DNA of 64,000 bases from Agrococcus terreus (GCF_014645235.1 NZ_BMLM01000002.1:292695-356694); one strand, 5' to 3'. Shown: positions 26,631-35,877, counted from the stretch's first letter. The notes: generated by a model not told the origin, from the letters alone. A program made the numbers and translations.

Positions 26631-26890
26631 GCCGCCTCGAGCGCGACCTCGGGCTCCGCCTCGGCCGTCGCCGCGGCATCGGCGAAGGCGCGCTGCGCAG
26701 CCTCCAGGCTCGAGAAGCGGCCGACGAGATCGCCGTAGCCGTCGACGGCGAGGTGCTCGCCGTTCACCAGCTCGACGAAGCCGAGGAACCAGGTGCGGTC
26801 GGCGTCGACCTGCGTGGCGACCCAGAGGTCGTCGCTCGGGCGCGCCCACTCGATCGGCAGAGCGAGGGCTTCGGACAGGGGACGGACCAC
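26627..26890 (-). CDS. Small soluble protein, unknown
   Basis: An 87-residue protein starting GTG, with AAGGAAGG five bases before as a strong ribosome binding site. The body has PIEWARPSDDLWVATQVDAD and FLGFVELVNGEHLAVDGYGD, then an amphipathic helix FSSLEAAQRAFADAA and a Glu/Ala-rich tail. No signal peptide or membrane segment. The regular pattern of charged and aromatic residues and a good promoter argue that it is real. Function unknown; a longer reading to 26983 would translate across its promoter. Confidence 0.7.
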   Translation of the reverse strand: MVRPLSEALALPIEWARPSDDLWVATQVDADRTWFLGFVELVNGEHLAVDGYGDLVGRFSSLEAAQRAFADAAATAEAEPEVALEAA

Positions 26891-26913
26891 GGCGACCTTC
26901 CTTCGATGATCGA

Positions 26914-26958
26914 ACTGTTCGGCCCTCGAACAGTATCGATTCGAACGACTTCGCGCAA
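26914..26958 (-). promoter_or_regulatory. Promoter and operator-like palindrome of the 87-residue protein gene
   Basis: On the minus strand TTGCGC (26953-26958), 17 bases, then TACTGT (26930-26935) make a good promoter. The -10 lies inside an 8-bp perfect inverted repeat, ACTGTTCG with CGAACAGT around five bases (26914-26934), placed at the transcription start as for a repressor. GTTCG/CGAAC words recall SOS boxes but the spacing and order do not match. Confidence 0.6.
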
Positions 26959-27015
26959 GCGCGATGCCGACGTCACGGCGCACGCTCAGCCTTGTGGGTC
27001 GACGGTCTGATCACA

Positions 27016-27036
27016 GCTCGCCCGGGACGGGCGAGC
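27016..27036 (-). terminator. Hairpin after the 343-residue membrane protein gene
   Basis: Perfect stem GCTCGCCC with GGGCGAGC around five bases, just below the stop of the minus-strand gene at 27050. Confidence 0.6.
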
Positions 27037-27049
27037 CAGCATGGATCGG

Positions 27050-28081
27050 TCAGGCCCGGCAGGGCTCCCACGCCTCGACGGCGCCCGCGATCGACGCCAT
27101 CCGGCACTGCCATCGCGCGTCGGCGGCATCGGTCGAGAACCGCAGCTGCACGTCGCGCGCCGCGCCGTGGGTCGTCACCGGCAGGTGCAGCTCGAGATCG
27201 CGCCGCTCGGCGCTGCGCTCGCGCAGCCCGCCGATGCTCGCGTCGCCCGCCGCCTCCACCGGAGCGCCCTGCTCGAGCGAGCACTCCCCCGCCACCGCGC
27301 ACGCGCGGGCGTGCGCGAGGCCCGTCGCCAGCGCCCGGGCCGCCACCTCGTCGTTCGGCCTCGGGAAGAGCGCGGAGCCGTGCGCGGTGGTCGACGTCCC
27401 GTCGACGACGAGCCGCTCCGGGTCGAGCGCGAGCGCCTCGTCCTCGAACGCGTCGGTCGTGTAGACGCCCGGGTAGAGCAGCGGCAGGTCGACCCCCGCG
27501 GTGCCGATCCCGCCGATGGACGGCGAGACGGTGCCGAAGCGGGGTACGAGCATCGGCTCGGCGAGCGTGGTCGCGACGCGCCACTCCCCCGCGTCGCGCA
27601 GGAGCTCGAGCTCGTGGCGCACCTCGCGCCCGTCGACCTCGAAGCGCACGCTCGCGGTGCCGCGCTGGCCGTCGACGTCCACCAGCCCCACCTCCGGCGC
27701 CCGGATGCGCTCCGCCGTCGCGAGGCTCGCATCTGTCAGCAGCCCGGCGCGCTCGTCGACCGGACCTATCGCGGTGGCGTCCCCGGCGCGGCCGTCGGCG
27801 ATCGCGTCGAGGTAGGCCTGCGCGGTCGTGCGCGCCGACGCCTCGGCCGCGACGCCCGCGGCCGAGGCGGCCGCGTGGCCACCCGCGACCGCTGCGCCCC
27901 CGACGACGGCGCCGAGCACCGCTGCCGCGACGAGCGCGCGGGGCGAGCCGAGGGCCCGGCGCAGGCCGCCGCGGCGGGGCTTCGGAGCGCTCGGCCGACC
28001 GGGACGGTCGTCGCCCTGGGGCCCGGCCGCCGAGGCCTGGTGCTCCGGCGGCATCGAGAACTCGGGCATCTGGCGCGGCAT
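27050..28081 (-). CDS. Membrane-anchored protein of unknown function
   Basis: A 343-residue protein: Pro/Arg-rich cytoplasmic N-terminus of ~50 residues, one helix (LVAAAVLGAVVGGAAVAGG), then an extracytoplasmic part. Residues just after the helix resemble Lumazine/DUF4878-like domains in secondary structure (AQAYLDAIADGRAGDATAIG, a typical NTF2-like beginning), followed by a beta-rich half with VSLPLLYPGVYTTDAF-like sequence and a few Cys (CAVAGEC, WQCRM, WEPCRA) that could form disulfides. I chose the ATG at 28081 with GAGGAT before it. The family is not recognised with confidence. tRNA-Thr and its terminator lie upstream. Confidence 0.65.
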   Translation of the reverse strand: MPRQMPEFSMPPEHQASAAGPQGDDRPGRPSAPKPRRGGLRRALGSPRALVAAAVLGAVVGGAAVAGGHAAASAAGVAAEASARTTAQAYLDAIADGRAGDATAIGPVDERAGLLTDASLATAERIRAPEVGLVDVDGQRGTASVRFEVDGREVRHELELLRDAGEWRVATTLAEPMLVPRFGTVSPSIGGIGTAGVDLPLLYPGVYTTDAFEDEALALDPERLVVDGTSTTAHGSALFPRPNDEVAARALATGLAHARACAVAGECSLEQGAPVEAAGDASIGGLRERSAERRDLELHLPVTTHGAARDVQLRFSTDAADARWQCRMASIAGAVEAWEPCRA

Positions 28082-28168
28082 GCATCGATCCTCGCGCATC
28101 GCAGGCGCGGACGTCCCCCAGAGGGCGCTCGCGTGGCCCCGCCTCGGCACGGGCGTAGGGACGACGAA

Positions 28169-28190
28169 GGCCCCCGCCGCAGCGGGGGCC
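28169..28190 (-). terminator. Terminator of tRNA-Thr
   Basis: GGCCCCCGC pairs with GCGGGGGCC around a four-base loop, followed on the minus strand by TTCGTCGTCC. Confidence 0.8.
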
Positions 28191-28197
28191 TCTCCTG

Positions 28198-28270
28198 TGC
28201 CGCCTGGGAGAATCGAACTCCCGACCTATTCATTACGAGTGAATCGCTCTGCCGACTGAGCTAAGGCGGC
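28198..28270 (-). tRNA. tRNA-Thr(CGT)
   Basis: Read on the minus strand the cloverleaf is complete: acceptor GCCGCCT with AGGCGGC, D arm with AGCTCAGTCGGCAGAGC, anticodon stem ATTCA/TGAAT with loop CTCGTAA, and T arm GGGAGTTCGATTCTCCC. Anticodon CGT decodes ACG. Discriminator A; CCA is not encoded. Confidence 0.95.
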
Positions 28271-28356
28271 GTGCCCTGGGCACGAACAACGATGCTACCG
28301 CATCCGCGCGCCCGCCGACGACCGCGCGGCGGCCTCGCGAGCCGCCGCGCGCGCCG

Positions 28357-29919
28357 TCAGCAGTCGAGCGCGCCGCTCGGCGCCGTGCCGGTGAGGAAGT
28401 ACTCGTTCACCGGCTCGTCGACGCAGGCGTTCCCCTGGCCGTACTGGCCGTGGCCCTCGGCGTCGACCGAGATGAGCACGCCCGACTCGAGCATCTCCGC
28501 CAGGTCGACCGCCTGCTGGTACGGCGTGGCCGGGTCGTTCCGGCCGCCGATCACGATGATCGGCTCGGCGCCCGGCGCGGTGATCTCGTGCGGCTCGCGG
28601 GTGGCCTCGAACGGCCACGCCGCGCACGAGCCCAGGCCGATGAAGTCCGGCCCCAGCGTCGGCGCCGCCTCGAGGATCCGCTCGGCGTTCGCCCGCACCT
28701 CGTCCCAGTCGGTGACCGCCGCGTAGTCGAGGCAGTTCACCGCGATGAGCGCCTCGAGCGAGTTGTCGACGAAGGTGCCGTCGGGGTTCACGCCGTAGTA
28801 CTCGTCGGCCGCGGCGTAGGCCGACTCGCCGTCGCCGTCGAGCACGTCGCCGATGATGCCGCGCAGCACCGGCCACTGGAAGTCGGCGTACAGGTTCGCC
28901 GCGATCGCGATGAAGAACGCGCCGGAGGCCAGCTCCCGGCCGTCGGCGACCGGGATGGGCTGCTCGTCGAGGCGGTCGATGAGCGCGCGCGTCTCGGCGA
29001 GCGCGCCGGCCTCGTCGGTCGCCGCGAACGGGCAGTCGTCCTGCTGCAGGCAGTCGGCGACGAAGTTGCCGTAGGCGAGCTCGAAGCCCGAGGCCTGGAA
29101 GAGGGTGCCGTCGAAGTCGGTCGCGTCGGGCGAGACGGCCGCGTCGAGCACCATGCGGCCGACGTTCTCGGGGAAGAGGTCGGCGTAGGTCGAGCCGATG
29201 AGCGTGCCGTACGAGACGCCCAGGTAGTCGAGCTGGTCCTCGCCGAGGAGCGCCCGCATGAGGTCCATGTCGCTCGCGACCTGCTCGGTGCCCACGTGCT
29301 GGAGGTACTCCCCCGTGTGCTCGAGGCACGCATCCGCGAACCACTGCGCCGAGTCGAGCTGCTCCTGCAGGTCCTCGTCGCTCAGCGGCTCGGGGGCCGG
29401 CCCCTCCGGCACCTCCCAGAGCCAGTCGTAGAGCTCCTTCGGATCGTCGTAGCAGGAGATGGGCGTCGACTGCCCGACCCCGCGCGGGTCGAAGCCGACG
29501 AGGTCGTAGTGCTCGCGCACCTCCGGCAGCAGCAGGTAGTCGGCGTACTGCTGCACGTAGTCGAGCCCGGAGGCGCCGGGGCCGCCCGGGTTGTAGAGGA
29601 TCGCGCCCTCGCGCTCGCCCGTGGCGGGGGCGACGGTGACGGCGAGCTCGACCGTCTCGTCGCCCTGCCCGAACCAGTCCATCGGCGCCGTGATCGTGCC
29701 GCACCAGTTGGCGCCGCAGTCGGTCCAGTCGACGTCCTGCCCGTAGTACTGCTCGAGCTCGGGCGCGACCTGCTCGCCGGTGGGGCTCCACGGCGGGGAT
29801 CCGTCGGGGGCGGCGGTCGGACCGGTGATGGCGGGCGGCGGCATGAGGCAGCCGGCGAGGCCGACCGCGACGGCCGCGGCGACGGCGATCGCGGCGGGAG
29901 CGCGGCGAGAGTGGTGCAT
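28357..29919 (-). CDS. Secreted lipoprotein peptidase, S33/TAP family alpha/beta hydrolase
   Basis: A 520-residue exported hydrolase. The N-terminus is a lipoprotein signal ending VAVGLAGC, so the mature protein should be tethered to the membrane. The alpha/beta-hydrolase core has the oxyanion region NPGGPGASGLDYV, the DLVGFDPRGVG strand, the nucleophile elbow LGVSYGTLIG, and late Asp and His in GGRNDPATPYQQA and AEGHGQYGQG. This is the pattern of Streptomyces tripeptidyl aminopeptidase-like proteins, including the C-terminal TAP-like domain. Cys pairs (DCGANWC, DDC) suggest disulfides. Probably trims peptides outside the cell. Confidence 0.9.
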   Translation of the reverse strand: MHHSRRAPAAIAVAAAVAVGLAGCLMPPPAITGPTAAPDGSPPWSPTGEQVAPELEQYYGQDVDWTDCGANWCGTITAPMDWFGQGDETVELAVTVAPATGEREGAILYNPGGPGASGLDYVQQYADYLLLPEVREHYDLVGFDPRGVGQSTPISCYDDPKELYDWLWEVPEGPAPEPLSDEDLQEQLDSAQWFADACLEHTGEYLQHVGTEQVASDMDLMRALLGEDQLDYLGVSYGTLIGSTYADLFPENVGRMVLDAAVSPDATDFDGTLFQASGFELAYGNFVADCLQQDDCPFAATDEAGALAETRALIDRLDEQPIPVADGRELASGAFFIAIAANLYADFQWPVLRGIIGDVLDGDGESAYAAADEYYGVNPDGTFVDNSLEALIAVNCLDYAAVTDWDEVRANAERILEAAPTLGPDFIGLGSCAAWPFEATREPHEITAPGAEPIIVIGGRNDPATPYQQAVDLAEMLESGVLISVDAEGHGQYGQGNACVDEPVNEYFLTGTAPSGALDC

Positions 29920-29995
29920 GCTCCAACGCTACGCGGCGGCGCTGTGGACGGGGCCAGCGGCGCGGCGGCGCCGGCGAGCCCGACCGCGAGACCGG

Positions 29996-31141
29996 CTAGC
30001 GACGCTGCGCGGCCCGCGCGGCGCGCACGAGCATCGCCTCGAGCGCGAGCAGCGGCGGCACATTGCCCTCGATGCGCTCGCGCGCGAGCCGCAGCTGGTC
30101 GAGCACGTCGATCACGTCGGCGCGCCGCAGGTAGTCGGCGGCCGCCTGCACGGTGGGCCGCATCGCCTCGTTGACGAGCTCGCGGCCGACGCCGAGCTGG
30201 GTCATGAGGATGTCGCGGTAGAGCGAGAGCAGGTCGACGAGGATGCGGTCGACGCCGTCGCGCATGCCGCGCTTCGCGCGCGCCTTCTGCGCGTCCTCGA
30301 GCTCCTTGAGCTGCCGGCGCAGCTGCGGGGGCACGGTGCCGCCGGGCTCGACGCCGAGCTGGTGGAGCGCCTGCGTGCGCTCGGCCTCGTCGCGCTCGGC
30401 CGAGAGCGCGTCGGCGTCGGCGGTGGCGATCTCGACGTAGCGGGCGGCGGCGAGCACGGCGGAGGCCGCGGTCGAGACGCGCATCGCGATCTGCAGCGTC
30501 TCCTCGCGTCGGGCGCGCGCCTCGTCGCTCGTCGCGAGCCGGCGGGCCATGCCGATGTGGCTCTGCGCCTCCCGCGCCGCACGCTCGGCGAGCGTGGGGT
30601 CGACCCCGTCGCGCTCGACGAGCAGGCGCGCGACCTCGCTCGGGTCGGGCACCTGCAGCGTGACCGTCCGCACGCGGGAGCGGATCGTCGGCAGCAGGTC
30701 GGCCTCGCTGGGCGCGCACAGGATCCAGACCGTCTCGGGCGGCGGCTCCTCGAGCGCCTTGAGCAGCGCGTTGGAGGTGCGCTCCGCCATGCGGTCGGCG
30801 TCCTCGACGACGATGACCCGGTGCCGCGCGGTCGACGGCGCGAGCGCGGCGCGCTGCACGACGGCGCGCGCCTGCGCGATCGTGATGAGCACGCCCTCGG
30901 TCGAGAGCGTCACGAGGTCCGGGTGCGTGCGGGCCTCGACGAGCGTCTCGACCTCCGGCTCGATGCCGTCGGGGCTCGACAGCAGCGCCGCGGCGAAGGC
31001 GTAGGCGAGGTTGGAGCGCCCGGAGCCGGGCGGCCCCGTGAGCAGCCACGCGTGCGTCATCGCGCCCGGCTCGCCGGAGGCGGCGCGGCGCAGCTGCGCC
31101 ACCGCCTCCGCCTGGCCGACGATCCCGCTCCAGCCGCTCAT
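29996..31141 (-). CDS. holB: DNA polymerase III subunit delta'
   Basis: Clamp-loader subunit that works with DnaX and delta. The 381 residues show the AAA+ layout: SGIVGQAEAVAQLRRA, a P-loop-like GPPGSGRSNLAYAF in which the usual Lys is Arg, VIVVEDADRMAERTSNALLKALEEPP (sensor and delta' signature) and LPTIRSRVRTVTL with the SRC-like arginine finger region. Loss of the P-loop Lys fits delta' being a non-hydrolysing subunit. It lies 51 bases after tmk, in the order topA-tmk-holB. Confidence 0.92.
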   Translation of the reverse strand: MSGWSGIVGQAEAVAQLRRAASGEPGAMTHAWLLTGPPGSGRSNLAYAFAAALLSSPDGIEPEVETLVEARTHPDLVTLSTEGVLITIAQARAVVQRAALAPSTARHRVIVVEDADRMAERTSNALLKALEEPPPETVWILCAPSEADLLPTIRSRVRTVTLQVPDPSEVARLLVERDGVDPTLAERAAREAQSHIGMARRLATSDEARARREETLQIAMRVSTAASAVLAAARYVEIATADADALSAERDEAERTQALHQLGVEPGGTVPPQLRRQLKELEDAQKARAKRGMRDGVDRILVDLLSLYRDILMTQLGVGRELVNEAMRPTVQAAADYLRRADVIDVLDQLRLARERIEGNVPPLLALEAMLVRAARAAQRR

Positions 31142-31192
31142 GCGCCCCCGCCTGTGCCTGTGTGCCCGTGCCTGTGCCTCGTGCGCGCCGCG

Positions 31193-31825
31193 TCAGCCGC
31201 GCGCGTCGAGCATCGCACGCACGTGCGACACGACGCGCTCGTGCACGGCCTCGGGCGATCCGGATGCGTCGACGACGGCGAACCGCTCCGGCTCGGCAGC
31301 GGCGAGCACGAGGTACGCCTCGCGCACGCGCTCGGCGAACGCCTCCCCCGCCTCCTCGAGGCGGTCGTAGGGCGCGTCCTCGCGGCCGGCCATGCGCTCG
31401 CGGCCCTGCACGGGCGGCAGGTCGAGCAGGATCGTGAGGTCGGGCAGCAGGCCGTCGGCGGCCCACAGAGAGAGCTCGCGGATCTCGTCCGGCTCCAGCT
31501 CGCGGCCGGCGCCCTGGTAGGCGACCGACGAGTCGAGGTAGCGGTCCTGCAGCACGACCTCGCCGCGCTCGAGCGCCGGGCGCACGAGCGTCGCGACGTG
31601 GTGGGCGCGGTCCGCGGCGTAGAGGAGCGCCTCGGCGCGCGGCGCCACGTGCCCCTCGGTGTGCTGCACGAGCCGGCGGATCTCGCCGCCGAGCTCGGTG
31701 CCGCCGGGCTCGCGCGTGCGCACGACCGTGCGGCCCTCCGCCTCGAGCCACGCCTGCAGGAGCGCCGCCTGCGTCGACTTGCCGGAGCCGTCGCCGCCCT
31801 CGAGCGTGATGAAGGCGCCGGTCAC
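31193..31825 (-). CDS. tmk: Thymidylate kinase
   Basis: Phosphorylates dTMP to dTDP. The 210-residue protein begins with GTG overlapping the topA stop (GTGA). It has the P-loop LEGGDGSGKSTQAALL, the REPGGTELGGEIR segment and the nucleotide-specific DRYLDSSVAYQGAGRELE motif. The lid region includes GRERMAGREDAPYDRLE with basic residues. Position between topA and holB supports coexpression of dTTP supply with replication. Confidence 0.95.
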   Translation of the reverse strand: MTGAFITLEGGDGSGKSTQAALLQAWLEAEGRTVVRTREPGGTELGGEIRRLVQHTEGHVAPRAEALLYAADRAHHVATLVRPALERGEVVLQDRYLDSSVAYQGAGRELEPDEIRELSLWAADGLLPDLTILLDLPPVQGRERMAGREDAPYDRLEEAGEAFAERVREAYLVLAAAEPERFAVVDASGSPEAVHERVVSHVRAMLDARG

Positions 31826-34575
31826 GACTCGGAGGCCGGCTTCTTCGGGGCGGCCTTCTTCGCGGGCGCCTTCTTCGCCGGCGCCTTCGTGGCCGCCTTC
31901 GTCGTCGCCGCCTTCTTTGCCGGCGCCTTCTTGGCGGCGGGCTTGCGGGCCGGCTTCTTGGCCGGGCCCTTCTCGCGCTTGATCTGCAGCAGCTCGATCG
32001 CGCGCTCGAAGGTGATCGCCTCGACGTCCTCGCCGCGCGGGATCGTGGCGTTCGTCTCGCCGTCGGTCACGTACGGGCCGAACCGGCCGTCGCGCACCTT
32101 CACCGGCTTGCCGCTCACGGGGTCCGCGTCGAACTCCTTCAGCGCGCTCGCCTGGCGGCGCGCGCCGTACTTGGGCTGGGCGAACTTCTCGACCGCCTCC
32201 TCGACCGTGATCGAGAAGATCTGGTCCTCGCTGTCGAGCGAGCGGGTGTCGTCGCCCTTCGAGAGGAACGGGCCGTAGCGGCCGGGGCGCGCGGTGATCT
32301 CGACGCCCGACTCCGGGTCGACGCCCACGACGCGCGGCAGCGCCAGCAGCTTGAGCGCCGTCTCGAGGTCGATCGACTCCGGCTCCATCGACTTGAAGAT
32401 CGACGCGCGGCGCGGCTTGGGCGCCGCCTTGCCCTTCTTGGGCGCGACGGGCTTGCCCTCGTCGTCGAGCTCGACGGGCAGCGACTCCTCGATGTACGGG
32501 CCGAAGCGGCCGTCCTTGACGACCACGTCGAGGCCCGTCTCGGGGTGCGGGCCGAGCACGCGGTCCTTCACGGGCTCCGCCTCGAACAGCTCCACGGCCT
32601 TCTCGGCGGTGAGCTGGTCGGGCGTGAGGTCCTCGGGGATGTTGGCGCGCTTGACCTCGCCGTCGGGGCCGGTGCCCTCGAGGTACGGGCCGTACTGGCC
32701 CACGCGCAGCGTGATGCCGTCGGCGACCGGGATCGAGTTGACCGCGCGGGCGTCGATCTCGCCGAGCTCCGAGACGGTCGCGTGGAGGCCGGGCCGCTGG
32801 CCGTTGCCGAAGTAGAAGCCCTTGAGCCACGCCTCGCGCTCGAGCTCGCCGTCGGCGATGCGGTCGAGGTCGGCGAGCATCTCGGCGGTGAAGTCGTAGT
32901 CGACGTAGTCGCCCAGGTGCTCCTCGAGCAGGTTCATGGTCGAGAACGCGATCCACTCGGGCACGAGCGCGCCGCCGCGGACGGTGACGAAGCCGCGCCG
33001 CACGATCGTGTCGATGATGGAGGCGTAGGTCGACGGGCGGCCGATCTCGAGCTCCTCGAGCGCCTTCACGAGGCTCGCCTCGGTGTAGCGCGGCGGGGGC
33101 GTCGTCTGGTGGTCCTTGCGCTCGAGCTCGGCGAGGCCGACGGCCGCGCCCTCGGCGACGTCGGGCAGGCGCGCCTCGCCCTGGGCGCCCTCGGCGGGCG
33201 CCTCGTCGGCGTAGCGGGCGTCCTCCTTCGACTCCTCGTACGCCTGCAGGAAGCCGGGCTCGGTGATGACGGTGCCGGAGGCCGTGAACTCGGCGACGCC
33301 GCGGCTCGTGCGCTCGGAGGCGATCGTGATCGTGGCCGTCTGCCCCGTCGCGTCGATCATCTGGCTCGCCACGGTGCGCTTCCAGATGAGCTCGTAGAGC
33401 CGCTGCTCGTTGGGCGTGAGCGAGCCCTTGACCTCGCCGGGCGTGCGGAAGGTCTCGCCCGAGGGACGGATGGCCTCGTGGGCCTCCTGCGCCGACTTCG
33501 ACTTGCCGGCGTAGTGGCGCGGCGTCTGCGGGATCGAGCCCTGCCCGTACAGCTTCGTCGCCTGCGCGCGGGCGGCGTCGAGCGCCTGCTTCGACAGCGA
33601 GGGCGAGTCGGTGCGCATGTAGGTGATGTAGCCCTGCTCGTAGAGCGACTGGGCGACCGACATCGTCTGCTTCGCCGAGAGCTTGAGCTTGCGGCCCGCC
33701 TCCTGCTGCAGCGTGGAGGTCGTGAACGGTGCGGAGGGGCGGCGGCGGTACGGCTTCGACTCCACACCGGCGACGCGGAACGCCGTCTGCTCGAGCTCGC
33801 CCGCGAGCGCCTGCGCGCCCTCGGCGTCGAGCACGGTGCGCACGCCCTTGATCTCGCCGCGGTCGTCGAAGTCGGAGCCGGTGGCGACGCGCGCGCCGTC
33901 GAGGCGCACGAGGCGGGCGCCGAAGCGCGAGCCCTCGGCCTCGAACTGCGCCGAGAGGCTCCAGTAGCCGGCCGAGACGAACGCCATGCGCTCGCGCTCG
34001 CGGTCGACGATGAGGCGGGCGGTCGGCGACTGCACGCGGCCGGCCGAGAGGCCCTGCCGCACCTTGCGCCACAGCACCGGGCTCACCTCGTAGCCGTAGA
34101 GGCGGTCGAGGATGCGGCGCGTCTCCTGCGCGTCGACGAGCGGCATGTTGAGCTCGCGCATCGAGTCCTTGGCCTGCTCGATCGCGTCCTTGGTGATCTC
34201 GTGGAACACCATCCGCTGCACGGGCACCTTGGGCTTCAGCACCTCGAGCAGGTGCCACGCGATGGCCTCGCCCTCGCGGTCCTCATCAGTGGCGAGGATG
34301 AGCTCGTCGGCGTCCTTGAGCGCGCGCTTGAGCTCGGTGACCGTCTTCTTCTTCTCGTCGGAGACGACGTAGTAGGGGGCGAAGCCGTTGTCGACATCGA
34401 CGGCGAACTTGCCGTAGGCGCCCTTCTTGAGGTCGGCGGGCAGGTCGCGCGGGCTCACGAGGTCGCGGATGTGGCCGACCGATGCCAGCACCTGGTACCC
34501 CTCACCGAGGTACCGCTCGATGGTCTTGCCCTTCGCGGGGGACTCGACGATCACGAGCTTCTTGCCCATGCTCAC
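31822..34575 (-). CDS. topA: DNA topoisomerase I
   Basis: Relaxes negative supercoils by single-strand passage. The 917-residue type IA enzyme has the TOPRIM domain at the start (KLVIVESPAKGKTIERYLG, ATDEDREGEAIAWHL), the catalytic Tyr in GYITYMRTDSPSLS and KVRQGLSAGRVQSPTARLI. Four C-terminal repeats carry GRFGPY/GRYGPF motifs instead of zinc fingers, and the protein ends in a Lys/Ala-rich tail (AKKAPAKKAATTKAA), all typical of actinobacterial TopA. I chose the GTG at 34575 because AGAAGAG lies eight bases before; ATG at 34569 is the alternative. Confidence 0.95.
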   Translation of the reverse strand: MSMGKKLVIVESPAKGKTIERYLGEGYQVLASVGHIRDLVSPRDLPADLKKGAYGKFAVDVDNGFAPYYVVSDEKKKTVTELKRALKDADELILATDEDREGEAIAWHLLEVLKPKVPVQRMVFHEITKDAIEQAKDSMRELNMPLVDAQETRRILDRLYGYEVSPVLWRKVRQGLSAGRVQSPTARLIVDRERERMAFVSAGYWSLSAQFEAEGSRFGARLVRLDGARVATGSDFDDRGEIKGVRTVLDAEGAQALAGELEQTAFRVAGVESKPYRRRPSAPFTTSTLQQEAGRKLKLSAKQTMSVAQSLYEQGYITYMRTDSPSLSKQALDAARAQATKLYGQGSIPQTPRHYAGKSKSAQEAHEAIRPSGETFRTPGEVKGSLTPNEQRLYELIWKRTVASQMIDATGQTATITIASERTSRGVAEFTASGTVITEPGFLQAYEESKEDARYADEAPAEGAQGEARLPDVAEGAAVGLAELERKDHQTTPPPRYTEASLVKALEELEIGRPSTYASIIDTIVRRGFVTVRGGALVPEWIAFSTMNLLEEHLGDYVDYDFTAEMLADLDRIADGELEREAWLKGFYFGNGQRPGLHATVSELGEIDARAVNSIPVADGITLRVGQYGPYLEGTGPDGEVKRANIPEDLTPDQLTAEKAVELFEAEPVKDRVLGPHPETGLDVVVKDGRFGPYIEESLPVELDDEGKPVAPKKGKAAPKPRRASIFKSMEPESIDLETALKLLALPRVVGVDPESGVEITARPGRYGPFLSKGDDTRSLDSEDQIFSITVEEAVEKFAQPKYGARRQASALKEFDADPVSGKPVKVRDGRFGPYVTDGETNATIPRGEDVEAITFERAIELLQIKREKGPAKKPARKPAAKKAPAKKAATTKAATKAPAKKAPAKKAAPKKPASES

Positions 34576-34878
34576 GCTCACTGCTCTTCTTGGGGGTTCC
34601 GGCCCGACCGGGCCACGACTCGACACAATACACATGGAGCCATTGCGCGCTCATGGCCCGCTCCGGGCCGTTCGCCGCTGGCGGATGCGCACGCTCCACG
34701 GCCTCGCGCGGGCGCGCACGAGACCCCGCCTCGTCCGGCGGACCGCCGCATCAGGCCTCGCCGAGCGCAGCCAGGGATCGGCGATCCCGGGTTCCTCCGG
34801 TCCTGCCGCGCATCGCCCGGCGGCGCGACGCTGGATCGCACCGGGCCCGCCGCGGCCCATCCACCGGAGGAGCCCATC
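34576..34878. other. Intergenic gap between topA and the SDR gene
   Basis: About 300 bases without a convincing gene. On the minus strand TATTGT (34625-34630) is a likely -10 for topA, with ~45 bases of leader. The rest is GC-rich, with no clear promoter for the SDR gene other than the ribosome binding site CCGGAGG at its end. Confidence 0.5.
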
Positions 34879-35817
34879 ATGCCGAAGACCATCGACATCG
34901 CCGTCCCCGACCTCGCCGGGCGGCGCGCCGTCGTCACGGGCGCGAGCGACGGGATCGGCGTGCACATCGCCGAGCGCCTGGCGCGCGCCAGCGCCGAGGT
35001 GGTGCTGCCGGTGCGCAGCCCCGCGAAGGGCGAGGCGGCCGCCGCGGCCATCCGCGAGCGCGTGCCGGGCGCGCGCATCGACCTCAGGGAGCTCGACCTC
35101 GCGTCCCTCGACTCGGTCGCCGCCTTCGCCGATGCCGCACTGGACGACGGCCGGCCGATCGACATGCTCATCAACAACGCGGGCGTCATGACGCCGCCCA
35201 CGCGACAGGAGTCCGCCGACGGGCATGAGCTGCAGCTGGCCGTGAACCACCTCGGCCACGTCGCGCTCGTCTCGCGCCTGCTGCCGCTGCTGCGCGAGGC
35301 CCGCGCCCGCGTCGTGACGCAGGTGAGCGTCGCGGCCGACGAGCGCGCCGTGCTGTGGGACGACGTCCAGTCCGAGGGCCGGTACCGGCCGATGGACGCC
35401 TACAGCTCGTCGAAGATCCTGCTCGGCCTCTTCGCGGTCGAGCTCGAGCGGCGCTCGCAGGCGGGCGGCTGGGGCGTGGCGTCGGTGCTGTCGCACCCCG
35501 GCATCTCGCCCACCAACCTGCTGTCGGCGCAGCCCGGCCTCGGGCGGCCCCGCGACACCGCTTCGGTGCGGGTGATCCGCTGGCTCTCGCGCCGCGGCAT
35601 CCTCGTCGGCACGCCCGAGACCGCCGCGCTGCCCGCCGTGCTCGCGGCGACCGATCGCTCGATCGCCGGGGGCACGCTCGTCGGCCCGAGCGGGCCGCGC
35701 CACCTGGGCGGCGCCCCCGCGCCTCAGGCGCTGTACTCGCGCCTGGCGGGCGCCGACGACGCGGCGCGGGCCTGGGAGCTCTCCGAGCGCCTGCTCGGCG
35801 CGCGCCTGCCGGTCTGA
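34879..35817 (+). CDS. Short-chain dehydrogenase/reductase
   Basis: A 312-residue SDR. NAD(P) binding motif VVTGASDGIGVHIAERLA (TGxxxGIG), the NNAGVM motif, and active site with Ser in TQVSVAAD and YSSSK (YxxxK). The long C-terminal region (HPGISPTNLLSAQPGL and beyond) resembles retinol-dehydrogenase/protochlorophyllide-like SDRs that act on bulky lipophilic alcohols; substrate unknown. GGAGGAGCCCATC precedes the ATG. The MmyB-type regulator 60 bases downstream on the same strand is a common neighbour of such SDRs. Confidence 0.88.
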   Translation: MPKTIDIAVPDLAGRRAVVTGASDGIGVHIAERLARASAEVVLPVRSPAKGEAAAAAIRERVPGARIDLRELDLASLDSVAAFADAALDDGRPIDMLINNAGVMTPPTRQESADGHELQLAVNHLGHVALVSRLLPLLREARARVVTQVSVAADERAVLWDDVQSEGRYRPMDAYSSSKILLGLFAVELERRSQAGGWGVASVLSHPGISPTNLLSAQPGLGRPRDTASVRVIRWLSRRGILVGTPETAALPAVLAATDRSIAGGTLVGPSGPRHLGGAPAPQALYSRLAGADDAARAWELSERLLGARLPV

Positions 35818-35877
35818 CGGATCGATGGCGCACGCGCGGCGGATGCTGGACGATCGGATGGACGGAGGGAACCCGCG

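Noticed and set aside
26911..26934. LexA/SOS box in front of the 87-residue gene
   Set aside because: GTTCG and CGAAC are present but in the wrong order and spacing for CGAAC-N4-GTTCG.
26890..26983. Longer N-terminus for the 87-residue protein (118 codons)
   Set aside because: It would translate across the promoter and palindrome; GTG 26890 has a strong AAGGAAGG site.
31142..31192. Run of TGCCTGTG-like words after holB start
   Set aside because: Short, imperfect and only ~35 bases; likely chance simple-sequence repetition.
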